From: Jiangella muralis
Lineage (GTDB): Bacteria > Actinomycetota > Actinomycetes > Jiangellales > Jiangellaceae
Length of the DNA stretch: 64,000 bases
Reading direction: 5' to 3'
Assembly: GCF_001270745.1 (NCBI RefSeq)
Contig: NZ_KQ434753.1
Span: forward strand, 155,155 to 219,154
Part shown: one piece after another, positions 1-8,913 of the stretch
Layout: the number at the start of each line of letters is the position of its first letter
Numbering within the stretch: position 1 is the first letter of the stretch
Notes under the pieces: generated by a model
What the model was told of the DNA's origin: nothing
Database searches by the model: none
The model's input: the letters and a program-made list of their open reading frames with translations, nothing else
Translations under genes and position numbers: made by a program

Positions 1-77
1 CGCTGGGCGGCGACGCGCTCGCCACCAACGGCCCGCTCCACTCCGAGGTACTGGCCCGACTCGCCCCGGCGGAGTAG
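1..77 (+). CDS. C-terminal end of an unidentified protein (cut by window edge)
   Basis: An open frame starting at base 3 runs to a TAG stop at 75-77 and gives 24 residues ending ATNGPLHSEVLARLAPAE. The fragment is too short to recognise. It ends 8 bp before the stop codon of the convergent exporter remnant on the other strand. Confidence 0.35.
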   Translation, partial: LGGDALATNGPLHSEVLARLAPAE

Positions 78-85
78 GCCCGGCC

Positions 86-925
86 TCAGCCGACGTGCTC
101 GACGGCGGCCGCGGCGCCCGGACGCACCCGCCGCAGCAGCACCACGGCCAGCAGCGCCGTCACGCCGACCACGACGGCCCCCGCAGCCGCTGTGGTGGTG
201 AACCCCTGGGTGAACGCCAGCCGGGCCGCGGCCATCAGCGGCTCCGCGGCTGCGGCGGGCAGCTCCTCAGCGACGGCCGCCGCGGCGCCCAGGCTGCCGG
301 TGGCCGCGTCGGCGGCGGGCCCGGTGACGCCGTCGGGCAGGCCGCCGCGCAGCTCGTCGCCGTACACCGCCGCCGCGACGCTGCCCAGGACCGCGATGCC
401 GGTCGCGGCGCCCAGCTCGCCCGCGGTCTCCGAGGTCGCCGCGGCGGAACCGGAGCGCTCGGGCGGCGCCGACCCGACGATGAGGTCGATGACCAGGCTG
501 GCCGCCATCCCGACGCCGGCGACGAGGACGGTGTAGCCGGCGATGACGACCCCGACCTGGGAGTCGACCTCGACCGTCGTGGCCACCAGCACGAAGCCCA
601 GCGCGGCCACCGCGGCTCCGGCGCCGACGACGATGCCCGGCGGGACCCGGCGCACCACCAGGTTCGCCACCGCGATGCCGGCGATGGTGCCGCCGACGGT
701 CGGCAGCATCCACAGCGCCGCGGTGAAGGGCCGGATGCCGAGCACCAGCTGCACGTACTGCACGGCGATGGCGCCCATGCCGGCGGTCGCGAACGTCACG
801 GCCGCGTTGGTCCCGACGGCGGCGCTGAACGCCGGGTTGCGGAACAGCCGGACGTCGATCATCGGGTCGTCCAGGGAGCGCTGGCGCCGGACGAAGGCCA
901 CGCCGAGCAGCAGTCCGCTGTGCCT
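86..925 (-). pseudogene. DHA2-type MFS drug exporter, 5' half missing
   Basis: About 278 codons match the C-terminal half of a 14-helix EmrB/QacA-type proton-coupled drug exporter. The recognisable part starts at the FVRRQ...DDPMIDVRLFRNPAF segment that lies in the middle of this family and is followed by about seven membrane segments. Family members are about 500 residues, so roughly 220 residues including the first six helices are missing. No credible start exists: the frame just continues into sequence that codes, on the other strand, for the end of a TetR protein. It is very probably non-functional. The join at about 914-924 is discussed with the TetR remnant. Confidence 0.8.
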
Positions 926-1061
926 GGTCAACGGCGTGGTGCTGCAGTGGCTGATCGACCCTGCGTCCGCCCCCTCGGCGGCCGACCTCGCCGCCGCCCT
1001 GCGCGTGCTGGCTCAGCCGGACGAGACCGGCGGCGGCCGTTCCCGGGTCGACGCGAGGTAA
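918..1061 (+). pseudogene. TetR-family regulator, C-terminal remnant
   Basis: About 47 codons ending at a TAA read LVNGVVLQWLIDP then SAADLAAALRVL, the typical last helices of a TetR/AcrR repressor (ligand and dimer domain). The helix-turn-helix and about 140 residues before it are absent, so it cannot bind DNA. TetR repressors are usually divergent from the exporter they control, and the exporter remnant starts exactly where this fragment starts, on the other strand. The last 49 bp overlap tail-to-tail with the AI-2E permease gene. Confidence 0.75.
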
Positions 1062-2266
1062 CTGCCGACGGTGTTGACCAGCGCGATGATCGGGACCGCG
1101 ATGATCGCGCCGATGATCGAGCCGGCCAGCGTGCCGATGGCGACGGCCACCGCGACGGCCAGCGGGTGGACGCTCACCATGCGGCCGAGGATGAACGGCT
1201 GGAAGATGTTGCTCTCGATCTGCTGCACCACGATCAGCCCGACCAGCACGACGATCGCGATCAGCAGGCCCTGCGTCACCAACGCCACCAGCACGGCCAC
1301 CGTCCCGGTGACGAACGCGCCGATCAGCGGCACGAACGCACCGAAGAACACCAGCACCCCCAGCGGCAGCGCCAGCGGCACCTGCAGGATGAACAGCAGG
1401 ATCGTGATGGTGACGGCATCGAACAGCGCCACCAGCACCGTGCCGCGGATGTACTGCCCCAGCGTCAGCCAGGCGACGTCGCCCGCGGCGGCCGCGCGGG
1501 CCCGCGCCCGGGAGGGGAACAGCCGGACCAGCCAGGTCCAGATGCGCTCGCCGTCGTAGAGGAAGAAGATCAGCGCGAACAGCGCGAGCGCCAGCCCGAC
1601 CAGGATCTCGATGGCGACGGTCGCCGCGGTGGCGGCCTGCTCGGTGACCGCGCTGTCGTCCTGGAAGATGGCGACGGCGCGGTCGATATAGCGGTCCAGC
1701 TGCGCCTCGTCGATGCTGAACGGCGGCCCCGCCAGCCAGTCGCGGACCTCCTGCAGGCCCTCCTCGGCCTGGTCGACGACGTCCTGGAACTGGCCGCCGA
1801 CGGCGTTGCCGACCAGCGTCAGCGACCCGACCACGACCAGCAGGAACCCGACGAAGACGACGGCGGACGCGGGGCCGCGCGCCCAGCCGGCCATGCGCAG
1901 CCGGCGCACGAGCGGCTGCAGCCCGGCGGCCAGCAGCAGGGCGGCCACCAGCGGGAAGATCACCAGCCGCAGCTCCCACGCCAGCCAGCCGACGCCGGCC
2001 ACCGCCGCGGCGATGATGAGCAGCCGCCAGCTCCACTCGGCGGCGTCGCGGACCACCCGGGGCACCGGGTGGCGGTCGGGGACGGGTGGCGACGTCGTGG
2101 TGGCGGGTGGCGGCGGCACCGGACCGGGCTGCGCCGCGGGCGGCGACTCTGCCGTCGGCGCGTCGACGGCGTCGGACGTCGCGGCCGGACCGGACTCGGC
2201 GGCCTGCGCGAGCCGCTGACGGACGTCGGTCAGCCAGCGAGTCATTCGCACCATGCGGTCCGGCAC
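1013..2266 (-). CDS. AI-2E family transporter (predicted permease)
   Basis: This 417-residue membrane protein of the AI-2E/UPF0118 family has a roughly 80-residue polar, Pro/Ala-rich N-terminal tail. About eight membrane helices follow: a hairpin near residues 85-125, the conserved soluble part around VVDQAEEGLQEVRDWLAG, then the GLALALFALIFFLYDGERIW and LPLGVLVFFGAFVPLIGAFVTG regions typical of the family. The substrate is unknown; characterised members export signals, indole derivatives or sodium. The last residues (RERPPPVSSG) are coded opposite the TetR remnant, so its 3' end may have been changed by the neighbouring rearrangement. The start is one of several nearby (also ATG 12 and 21 nt downstream). 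Confidence 0.85.
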   Translation of the reverse strand: MPDRMVRMTRWLTDVRQRLAQAAESGPAATSDAVDAPTAESPPAAQPGPVPPPPATTTSPPVPDRHPVPRVVRDAAEWSWRLLIIAAAVAGVGWLAWELRLVIFPLVAALLLAAGLQPLVRRLRMAGWARGPASAVVFVGFLLVVVGSLTLVGNAVGGQFQDVVDQAEEGLQEVRDWLAGPPFSIDEAQLDRYIDRAVAIFQDDSAVTEQAATAATVAIEILVGLALALFALIFFLYDGERIWTWLVRLFPSRARARAAAAGDVAWLTLGQYIRGTVLVALFDAVTITILLFILQVPLALPLGVLVFFGAFVPLIGAFVTGTVAVLVALVTQGLLIAIVVLVGLIVVQQIESNIFQPFILGRMVSVHPLAVAVAVAIGTLAGSIIGAIIAVPIIALVNTVGSYLASTRERPPPVSSG

Positions 2267-2421
2267 AAGGGTCAGCCTGACATACCGGGGCGACGGCCCC
2301 GGCGGTGTGGTCGGGGCGGCCGCGAAATTCTTTCCGATCCCGCGTCATGATCCGGCGCCGGCCCCGTCGTGATGGGTGCAAGGGTCGGACGAAGCGTGCG
2401 CGAGAACGGGGAGTTCCGAGG

Positions 2422-3279
2422 ATGACGATGTTCAACCACGACGACGTTCCGGTGACATCGTTGCTGGCCGCCTGGCTGGAACGGCCGGTGCCGGCAAGTG
2501 CACGCGAGCCCGACCCCGCCCCTGGAACGAGCCGGGCGGAGGCAACCACCGGGGAGTTGCCTCCGCCCGGCGTCGAAGCCGTCGTCGACGCGCTGACCGC
2601 CGACGAACCCGACCCCGAGGACGTCGTACACGGGCTGACGGTGTTCGCCTGGGAGCGCGCCGCCACGGCCGGCGACCTCACCTGCCTGCTGGACGAACTG
2701 GACGAGCTGTGGGACGTGCTCGAGGCGTCGGTGGGCGCGCCGCTCCCCCGCCTGACGGCACGGCACCGTCTGGTCGACGCGTGGGTCGACGCCGTCGCCG
2801 CCGAACGTGGCTCGCCGGGCATCGATCCGCTGTCCGGACTGCACACCGCGGGCTACCTCTACGGGCGCGTGCACGAGCTGGACCGGCTGTCCGGGATCGA
2901 GCCGTCCGCGCTGGTCCTGCTGGCCATGCGCTGGGACCCGGCGGACGGCCCCTGGAGGCGCATCGCCCGGGTCCTGCAGGCGGCGTCCGCGCTGCGCTCA
3001 CGGGTCCGGCCGGATGCCACGCTGAGCGTGGTCGGCGCCACGATGGCGCTGGCTCTGGTACCCGACGATGCGCGGGCACGGGTCGAGCGGATCTCCTTGA
3101 CGAAGGCGGTCGAAACCGGTGAACTGAGCACAGCACATGTGCGGGTCGACGTGTTCGCTGTCCCGGACTCCAGAGCACGATTGCCTGAACTCGTGACTGG
3201 GCTGCTTGGGGGGGCTAGTGTCGATCATGAGATCAGGCCGCCCAGGTTTCGCCATTCAGGGAGTAGTTCCCTGGACTGA
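2422..3279 (+). CDS. Hypothetical protein with a degenerate GGDEF-like domain
   Basis: The gene gives 285 residues from ATG 2422, preceded by GGAG 8 nt upstream. The first 60 residues are low complexity; then comes a helical stretch with an acidic run (LLDELDELWDVLE). The C-terminal half contains IDPLSGLHTAGYLYGRVHELDR, which resembles the DPLTGLpNR...L entry motif of GGDEF diguanylate cyclases, followed by an alternating strand/helix pattern. No GGDEF signature or metal-binding Asp/Glu follows, so cyclase activity is unlikely. It ends 33 bp before the ECF fusion gene on the same strand and is probably co-transcribed with it. Function unknown; the GGDEF link is my inference from one motif. 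Confidence 0.6.
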   Translation: MTMFNHDDVPVTSLLAAWLERPVPASAREPDPAPGTSRAEATTGELPPPGVEAVVDALTADEPDPEDVVHGLTVFAWERAATAGDLTCLLDELDELWDVLEASVGAPLPRLTARHRLVDAWVDAVAAERGSPGIDPLSGLHTAGYLYGRVHELDRLSGIEPSALVLLAMRWDPADGPWRRIARVLQAASALRSRVRPDATLSVVGATMALALVPDDARARVERISLTKAVETGELSTAHVRVDVFAVPDSRARLPELVTGLLGGASVDHEIRPPRFRHSGSSSLD

Positions 3280-3312
3280 GCTGCCTGGGCGCAACCGGGA
3301 TAGCGAGAACAG

Positions 3313-6018
3313 GTGACGATTCCAGCAGACGCCGCCAGCGACGAACAGCTCATCGCGCGCACGCGCGAAGGCGACATGGGCGCCTACGACGAGCTGTACC
3401 GTCGCCACGTCGACGACGCCTCCAAAGTCGCCCGCATCGTCACCAACAACAGCGACGAGGCGCAGGACGTCGTCGCCGAGGCGTTCACCCGGGTGCTCAC
3501 GCGGCTGCGCGAGGGCGGCGGCCCCGACCTCGAGTTCGCGCCCTACCTGAAGACGGTCGTGCGGCGGCTGGCCATCGACCGCCACCGCACGTCGCAGCGC
3601 GACGGCTCGCAGACCGACCCGTCGATCCTCGACATCCTGCCGACCGCCGACGACGCCATGGCCCGGTCCACCGACCGTCAACTGGTCCGGCACGCGTTCG
3701 AGACGCTGCCCGAGCGGTGGCAGCAGGTGCTCTGGCACACCGAGATCGAGGGCCGCTCGCCGGCGTCGCTGGCGCCCGCGCTGGGCAGCTCCGCCAACGC
3801 CGTCGCCGCGCTGGCCTACCGCGCCCGCGAGGGCCTGCGGCAGGCGTACCTGGCGGTCAACCTGACCACCGAGGTCCAGGCCGAATGCCGCCCGTACGCG
3901 CCGAAGATCGCGTCGTACGTCCGCGGCACGCTGTCGGCGCACGACACCCGCGAGATGAGCGCCCACCTCGCCACCTGCACACACTGCCGCGAGCGGCGCG
4001 ACGAACTGCTGCTGCTCGTCTCCGACATGCGCGGCATCCTTTGGCCCGCCCTGCTGCTGCCGGCCTCCGGCATCGCGGCCGGTGCGGTGGCCGCGGGCGC
4101 CGGCGCCGCTGGTGGCGTGCTGGCGTTCCTGAACCCGGTCACCTGGGGCAAGCAGGCCCGACAGGTCGCGGCGGCCGGTGGCGCGGTCGCGGCGGCCGCC
4201 GCCATCGCCGTCGCCGCGTGGGCGTTGACCAGCGGCGACGACCCCGCCGACCCGCCCGCCGCAGCACCGTCCGTCAGCGCCGAACCGGAGCCGCCGGCCG
4301 ACGACCCGCCGGCCGAGAACCCGCCCGACGAGCCGCCCGCGCCGCCGCAGCAGGAAGAGCCGCCGGCCGACGACCCTGTCGAGGACCAGCCGCAGGCCGA
4401 CCAGCCGGTCGCCGACCAGCCGCCGCAGAACGAGCCGGACGAGCCGGACGAGCCGGTCGAGGAAGAGCCGCCGGCCGAACAGCCGGAGGTCGACCCCTCC
4501 CAGCCGTCCGAGACCCCGAGCAGCGAGCCCACGGACGAGCCGACGTCCGACCCCACCACCGAGCCGCCGCCGGCCGAGCAGCCGCCCACCATCGACGTGC
4601 AGCCGCCGGCCAACCCGGTCGTGGTCGCCGGCGAGGACGTCACCCTGACGGTCACGGTCAGCGGCAACCCGCCGCCCGACCTGCAGTGGCAGTACGCCAA
4701 CCCGCCCGCCGGCTCCGCCGACCCGCCCGCCGGCGCCAGCCAGCCCGCCACGTCGGCGGCCGACGCGCCCAAGTCCGGCCCGCAGTTCCTGATCGCGCCG
4801 ACGACCGACGGCACGCCGTACATCAGCTCCGCCGAGCACCGCGCCGGCCAGACGCCCGACGACGACACGTCCGACTCCCCGGACGCGCCGGCCGAGGCCG
4901 ACTGGATCGACGTCGCCGGCGCCACCACCGACACGCTGGTCATCGAGGCGCCCGACCGCGAAGTCGACGGCCGCCTGTACCGCGTCAAGGCCACGAACCC
5001 GCTCGGCACCATCACCACCGAGCCGGCCGTCATCACGGTGCAGTACCCGCCGGCCATCGAGGAGCAGCCGCAGAACGTCACCGTCGTCGAGGGCGACACC
5101 GCCGTGTTCGAGGCGACCGCCGTGGCCAACCCGGCCGCCATGACCATCACCTGGCAGGTGCGCGCGCCGGGCGGCGAGTGGGGCGCGCCGGACCAGACGG
5201 TGGCCACCCCGCGCCAGGAGGGCGTCCGGTCGACGCTCGAGCTCACCGACGTCAACGGCGAGCGCGACGGCTACCAGTACCGCGCGGTCTTCACCAACGA
5301 GGTCGGCGAGGCGGCGTCCGAGCCGGCCACGCTCACCGTCCACTGGCAGCCCGAGATCACCGCGCAGCCCGAGTCGGTCGAGACCGGCCCCGGCGACGAC
5401 GTCGAGTTCACCGCCAGCGCCTCGGCCAACCCGGAGGCCACCTGGGCCTGGGAGAGCGCGCCGTCCGCCGACGGCCCGTGGACCCCGGTCCCCGACGCCA
5501 CCGGCAGCGGCCCCGACGCCACGCTGACCCGTCCCGGCGTCACGCTCGACGACGACGGCACCCGCTACCGCGCGGTCTTCACCAACGAGCTGGGCTCGGT
5601 CACCACCGACGCCGCCGCGCTCGAGGTCGTGCGGGCCGGCCGGTTCCAGGTCGACCTCGGCGAGGCCGGCGTGCGCTGCATCGTCGTCGACGGCAGCGGC
5701 GTGCCCAGGGCCGGCGACTGCGCCGACGCCCCCGGCCGCGGCTGGGAGGTGCCGGGCGACGGCACCATCGTCTGGCGCGCGACCGGCCAGTGCCTCGACG
5801 GCGTCCATCCGATCGACGCGGTCGTCCTGGCCGGGTGCGACGACAGCAACAGCCAGCAGTGGAACCTCGACCCCGACTCGTCGGCGCCGCAGCCCATCCG
5901 CAGCGTGAAGTACCACAACTTCGTGCTCGACATCGAGCAGGTGGCGCCCGACGGCCGGGTGATCCTCTTCCCGTCCCACACGGGCATCAACCAGCAGTTC
6001 CGCTACCTCCAGCCGTAG
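3313..6018 (+). CDS. ECF sigma factor fused to zinc finger, membrane helices, Ig-like and ricin-like domains
   Basis: This 901-residue single-chain fusion starts at GTG 3313. Residues 20-66 form sigma region 2 (YDELYRRHVDDASKVARIV, then DEAQDVVAEAFTRVL) and 132-180 form region 4 (LPERWQQVLW ... SANAVAALAYRAREGLRQAYL). Residues 192-225 hold Cys192 and H218-x3-C222-x2-C225, the ZAS zinc motif of anti-sigma factors. Hydrophobic stretches at about 244-272 and 285-305 can cross the membrane. A Pro/Glu/Asp-rich spacer (310-422) leads to three Ig-like modules (about 424-577, 578-677, 678-774) and a ricin B-like end (776-901, with QCLDG and NSQQWNL). Known ECF groups with long C-terminal extensions exist; I infer a membrane-tethered sigma factor whose outer part senses sugar or cell wall. 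Regulated cleavage or conformational release is not shown. Confidence 0.9.
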   Translation: MTIPADAASDEQLIARTREGDMGAYDELYRRHVDDASKVARIVTNNSDEAQDVVAEAFTRVLTRLREGGGPDLEFAPYLKTVVRRLAIDRHRTSQRDGSQTDPSILDILPTADDAMARSTDRQLVRHAFETLPERWQQVLWHTEIEGRSPASLAPALGSSANAVAALAYRAREGLRQAYLAVNLTTEVQAECRPYAPKIASYVRGTLSAHDTREMSAHLATCTHCRERRDELLLLVSDMRGILWPALLLPASGIAAGAVAAGAGAAGGVLAFLNPVTWGKQARQVAAAGGAVAAAAAIAVAAWALTSGDDPADPPAAAPSVSAEPEPPADDPPAENPPDEPPAPPQQEEPPADDPVEDQPQADQPVADQPPQNEPDEPDEPVEEEPPAEQPEVDPSQPSETPSSEPTDEPTSDPTTEPPPAEQPPTIDVQPPANPVVVAGEDVTLTVTVSGNPPPDLQWQYANPPAGSADPPAGASQPATSAADAPKSGPQFLIAPTTDGTPYISSAEHRAGQTPDDDTSDSPDAPAEADWIDVAGATTDTLVIEAPDREVDGRLYRVKATNPLGTITTEPAVITVQYPPAIEEQPQNVTVVEGDTAVFEATAVANPAAMTITWQVRAPGGEWGAPDQTVATPRQEGVRSTLELTDVNGERDGYQYRAVFTNEVGEAASEPATLTVHWQPEITAQPESVETGPGDDVEFTASASANPEATWAWESAPSADGPWTPVPDATGSGPDATLTRPGVTLDDDGTRYRAVFTNELGSVTTDAAALEVVRAGRFQVDLGEAGVRCIVVDGSGVPRAGDCADAPGRGWEVPGDGTIVWRATGQCLDGVHPIDAVVLAGCDDSNSQQWNLDPDSSAPQPIRSVKYHNFVLDIEQVAPDGRVILFPSHTGINQQFRYLQP

Positions 6019-6035
6019 CGGTCCGCTGAGCCTTC

Positions 6036-6075
6036 CCACCGCCCGGTGAGCCCTTCACGGCTCACCGGGCGGTGG
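6036..6075. terminator. Strong hairpin after the ECF fusion gene
   Basis: A perfect 17-bp inverted repeat (6036-6052 and 6059-6075, core CACCGCCCGGTGAGCC) with a 6-nt loop lies 18 bp after the stop codon. Only CGTTT follows, so it is a hairpin of the T-poor kind common in high-GC actinobacteria. Confidence 0.75.
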
Positions 6076-6225
6076 CGTTTCCACGGCTATTCATCCGGTT
6101 CGTCCCGGCCGGAAAAATTCCCCGAGAAATTCTTCGTCAGGCGCGTCATAGCCGACCCCGATCTCTGTCTTGTCGATCAAAGGCCCTGATCCACTCGACA
6201 CGACGGCGAAGGGGGAACTGGCCGC

Positions 6226-6504
6226 ATGACCGCACTGGCCGATCACATGAACACGTACACAGAGGACTGGTTCGAGCTGCGGGACGCATGGCGGGCGTAT
6301 GCCGCCTGCCGGGGCATGGACACCGACCTCTTCTACCCCGAGGGCCGCGGCAGCACGCTGCGGGCCCGGGAGCAGATCGCCAAGAACATCTGCACGTCCT
6401 GCCCGGTCGCGCAGCAGTGCCGGGAGGCCGCCTCGGCGCTCCCGGAGCGGTACGGCATCTGGGGCGGGCTGACCGAGGCGGAGCGGGGCTGGTCGCGCCG
6501 CTGA
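6226..6504 (+). CDS. WhiB-family iron-sulfur transcription factor
   Basis: The protein has 92 residues with the four cluster-binding cysteines C28, C56, C59 and C65 (CxxC spacing ICTSCP) and the WhiB turn GIWGG at 77-81. It ends in a short basic tail (ERGWSRR) and lacks an AT-hook, unlike the WhiB7 protein elsewhere in the window. Family members bind a [4Fe-4S] cluster and usually act with region 4 of the main sigma factor. AAGGGGGAA lies about 9 nt before ATG 6226; an in-frame ATG at 6247 is an alternative. It stands alone, so its WhiB class and targets cannot be read from context. Confidence 0.93.
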   Translation: MTALADHMNTYTEDWFELRDAWRAYAACRGMDTDLFYPEGRGSTLRAREQIAKNICTSCPVAQQCREAASALPERYGIWGGLTEAERGWSRR

Positions 6505-6685
6505 CGCCGGCCGGCCACGCCACCCCTTCACCGTCGCTCCGCCACCCCGGATACACCGCCCGCACGACGCCCAGAAATGGGCGAAGTCACATCTTTCGCG
6601 GCGCCGCGAGGAACGTGACGCGCACCACATCCTTCCCCTTCCGATCCCCGGTTCCCCGCCGCATTCCGCGGACGGCGGGACACCG

Positions 6686-6729
6686 TGTCAGGCATCTGTC
6701 AGACGGATGTCAGACCGGCCGTCGATACT
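6686..6729 (+). promoter_or_regulatory. Three 11-bp-spaced heptamers and a -10 element before the MMPL gene
   Basis: Three direct repeats TGTCAGR start at 6686, 6697 and 6708, so each 7-mer is followed by 4 bp and the period is exactly 11 bp. Nine bases after the third copy comes a -10-like GATACT (6724-6729), and ATG follows after 6 nt. Heptamer-N4 repeats upstream of -10 with no -35 are the known layout of sites bound by OmpR/PhoB-type winged-helix regulators and SARPs. The mRNA would be leaderless. The regulator is not identified. Confidence 0.65.
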
Positions 6730-6735
6730 GATCGC

Positions 6736-8883
6736 ATGTTTGCTTCGCTGGGCCGTTATGTCGCCCGACACCCGTGGCAGGTCATCGTCGCGTGGGTCGT
6801 GCTGGCGGTCGCTGTGATCGCCACCGCTCCCGCCCTCACGTCGACCACCGACGAGGCCGAGTTCCTGCCCGACCACTACGAATCCATCCAGGCTGCCGAA
6901 CTGCAGTCCGATGCGTTCCCCGACCGCACCGAGATGGCCGCGATCATGGTCTTCGACCGTGAGGACGGCGAGCCCCTGACCGACGACGACGTCGCCACCG
7001 TCGAGCGGATCTCCGGCGAGCTGGGTGACCTCGACCTGCCCGAGTTCGGCGCCATCACGCCGAGTCCGCCGTCGGAGAACCGGCTGGTGCAGACGTCCGT
7101 CATCAGCCTGGCCAAGGACGCCGACCCGTTCGGCGAAGAGCTGATGGACAGCGTCCGCGACCTGCGCGAAGACGCGAAGCCCCTGCTCGACGGCACCGGC
7201 CTGCGCATGGGCGTCACCGGCTCGGCCGCGCAGGGCCTCGACTCCCAGGAGGCGGCGTCCAACGCCGAGGCGATCGTCGGCATCGTGACGGTCCTGCTGA
7301 TCCTCGGCCTGCTGTTCATCATCTTCCGCAGCCCGATCATCGCGTTCATGCCGATCATCGTCGTCGGCGTCATCTCGCAGGTCGCGACGGGGCTGATCGC
7401 GTTCGCCAACAAGGCGTTCGACCTGCAGGCCGACTCCTCGATCACGGTCATCCTGATCGTGGTGCTCTACGGCATCGGCACCGACTACATCCTGTTCTTC
7501 CTGTTCCGCTACCGCGAGGCGCTCCGGCAGGGCCTCGACAGCAAGACCGCCGTGTCGCACGCCATCGAACGCGCCGGCGAGGCCATCGCGTCGGCGGGCG
7601 GCGCCGTCATCGTCGCGTTCATGGCGCTGATCCTGTCGACGCTGGGCATCTTCCGCTCCATCGGCCCGGCGCTGGCCATCGCGGTCGCCGTCACGGTGCT
7701 GGCGGCGCTCACACTGGTGCCGGCCATCGTGTCGCTGCTCGGCACCAAGGTGTTCTGGCCGTCGAAGGCGTGGAAGACCGAGCCGAAGGCGGCCCGGTTC
7801 GGTGCGGTCGGTGAGTCGCTCGGCCGGCACCCGGTCCGGTTCGCTTTGGTGTCCGGACTGATCATGGCGGGTCTGGCGGTGTTCGCGTTCGGGTTCAAGC
7901 CGACGTTCGACCTGTCCGACACCGGCGTGCCGTCGTCGGCGGAGTCGACGGTCGCGCTGAAGACGCTGGAGAAGGGGCTGCCGCCGGGCGCCACGGACCC
8001 CACCACGGTGCTGCTGCACAGCACCGGCGGCGAACGCCTCGACGACGCCGCCATCGCCGACTTCGGCACCGCGCTCAGCGGCGCGAGCGGCGTCGCACAG
8101 GTCGCCACCCCGCCGGCGGTGTCCGCCGACGGCACCACCGCCGCGTTCAGCGTCGTCCTCGACGCCGACCCCACGTCGGACGCGTCGATGGCGAACGTCG
8201 AGGGGCCGATCCGCGACATCGCGCACGACGCCGCGCCCGACGGCACCGAGGCACTCGTCGGCGGCACCACGTCGGTCTTCGTCGACCTGCAGGACGCGAT
8301 GAACCGCGACTACTCGGTCGTGTTCCCGGTGGCCGCGCTGATCATCATGCTGATCCTGGCGGTGCTGCTGCGCAGCCTGGTGGCGCCCTGGTACCTCATG
8401 GCGTCGGTCGGCCTCGGCTTCGGCGCCACGCTGGGCGCCACCGTGCTGCTGTTCCAGACGATCCAGGGCGACGACGGGCTGATCTTCATGCTGCCCATCT
8501 ACATCTACCTGTTCGTCGTGGCGCTGGGCACCGACTACAACATCCTCATGGTGGCCCGGCTGCGCGAAGAGGCCCGCAACGGCCTCGAGCCCCGTCAGGC
8601 CGCGGCCTTGGCCGTCCGGCACGCCGGGCCGACCATCGCCGCGGCCGGCCTCATCCTGGCCGGCACCTTCGCCTCGCTGATGCTGGGCGGCAACGCGCTG
8701 CTGATGTCGATGGGCTTCGCCATCGCGTTCGGCATCTTCATCGCGGCGTTCGTCATGGCGATGTTCTTCACCCCGGCCCTGACGGCGCTCATCGGGCACG
8801 CCGCCTGGTGGCCCGGCCACGGCGACCGGCGCGACGAGCCCGCCCCGCCGGAGGAGGGCGAACTGGTGCGGTCCGCCGACTGA
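6736..8883 (+). CDS. MMPL/RND family exporter
   Basis: A 715-residue membrane protein with the tandem layout of mycobacterial MmpL and bacterial RND-like exporters. Helix 1 is near residues 14-34 (HPWQVIVAWVVLAVAVIA). A periplasmic domain of about 130 residues follows, then helices with the conserved GTDYILFFLFRYREAL segment, and a second half with the matching GTDYNILMVARLREEA. The paired GTDY aspartates are the expected proton-relay residues. Members use the proton gradient to export lipids or drugs. The ATG at 6736 is preferred over upstream in-frame starts because the -10 element lies 6 nt before it. A strong terminator follows. Substrate unknown. Confidence 0.92.
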   Translation: MFASLGRYVARHPWQVIVAWVVLAVAVIATAPALTSTTDEAEFLPDHYESIQAAELQSDAFPDRTEMAAIMVFDREDGEPLTDDDVATVERISGELGDLDLPEFGAITPSPPSENRLVQTSVISLAKDADPFGEELMDSVRDLREDAKPLLDGTGLRMGVTGSAAQGLDSQEAASNAEAIVGIVTVLLILGLLFIIFRSPIIAFMPIIVVGVISQVATGLIAFANKAFDLQADSSITVILIVVLYGIGTDYILFFLFRYREALRQGLDSKTAVSHAIERAGEAIASAGGAVIVAFMALILSTLGIFRSIGPALAIAVAVTVLAALTLVPAIVSLLGTKVFWPSKAWKTEPKAARFGAVGESLGRHPVRFALVSGLIMAGLAVFAFGFKPTFDLSDTGVPSSAESTVALKTLEKGLPPGATDPTTVLLHSTGGERLDDAAIADFGTALSGASGVAQVATPPAVSADGTTAAFSVVLDADPTSDASMANVEGPIRDIAHDAAPDGTEALVGGTTSVFVDLQDAMNRDYSVVFPVAALIIMLILAVLLRSLVAPWYLMASVGLGFGATLGATVLLFQTIQGDDGLIFMLPIYIYLFVVALGTDYNILMVARLREEARNGLEPRQAAALAVRHAGPTIAAAGLILAGTFASLMLGGNALLMSMGFAIAFGIFIAAFVMAMFFTPALTALIGHAAWWPGHGDRRDEPAPPEEGELVRSAD

Positions 8884-8913
8884 TCGAACCGGGACGCACC
8901 ACCGCAAACGCGC

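Noticed and set aside
95-2350. Very long open frame on the strand opposite to the exporter remnant and AI-2E permease
   Set aside because: It is Arg/Gly/Asp-rich low-complexity translation, caused by the GC-rich third codon positions of the real genes. Similar shadows lie opposite the ECF fusion, the MMPL gene, PutA, UPF0182 and the glycosidase.
6568-6583. CGCCCA-GAAA-TGGGCG hairpin as the whiB terminator
   Set aside because: The stem is only 6 bp, no T-tract follows, and it lies 64 bp after the stop; too weak to call.
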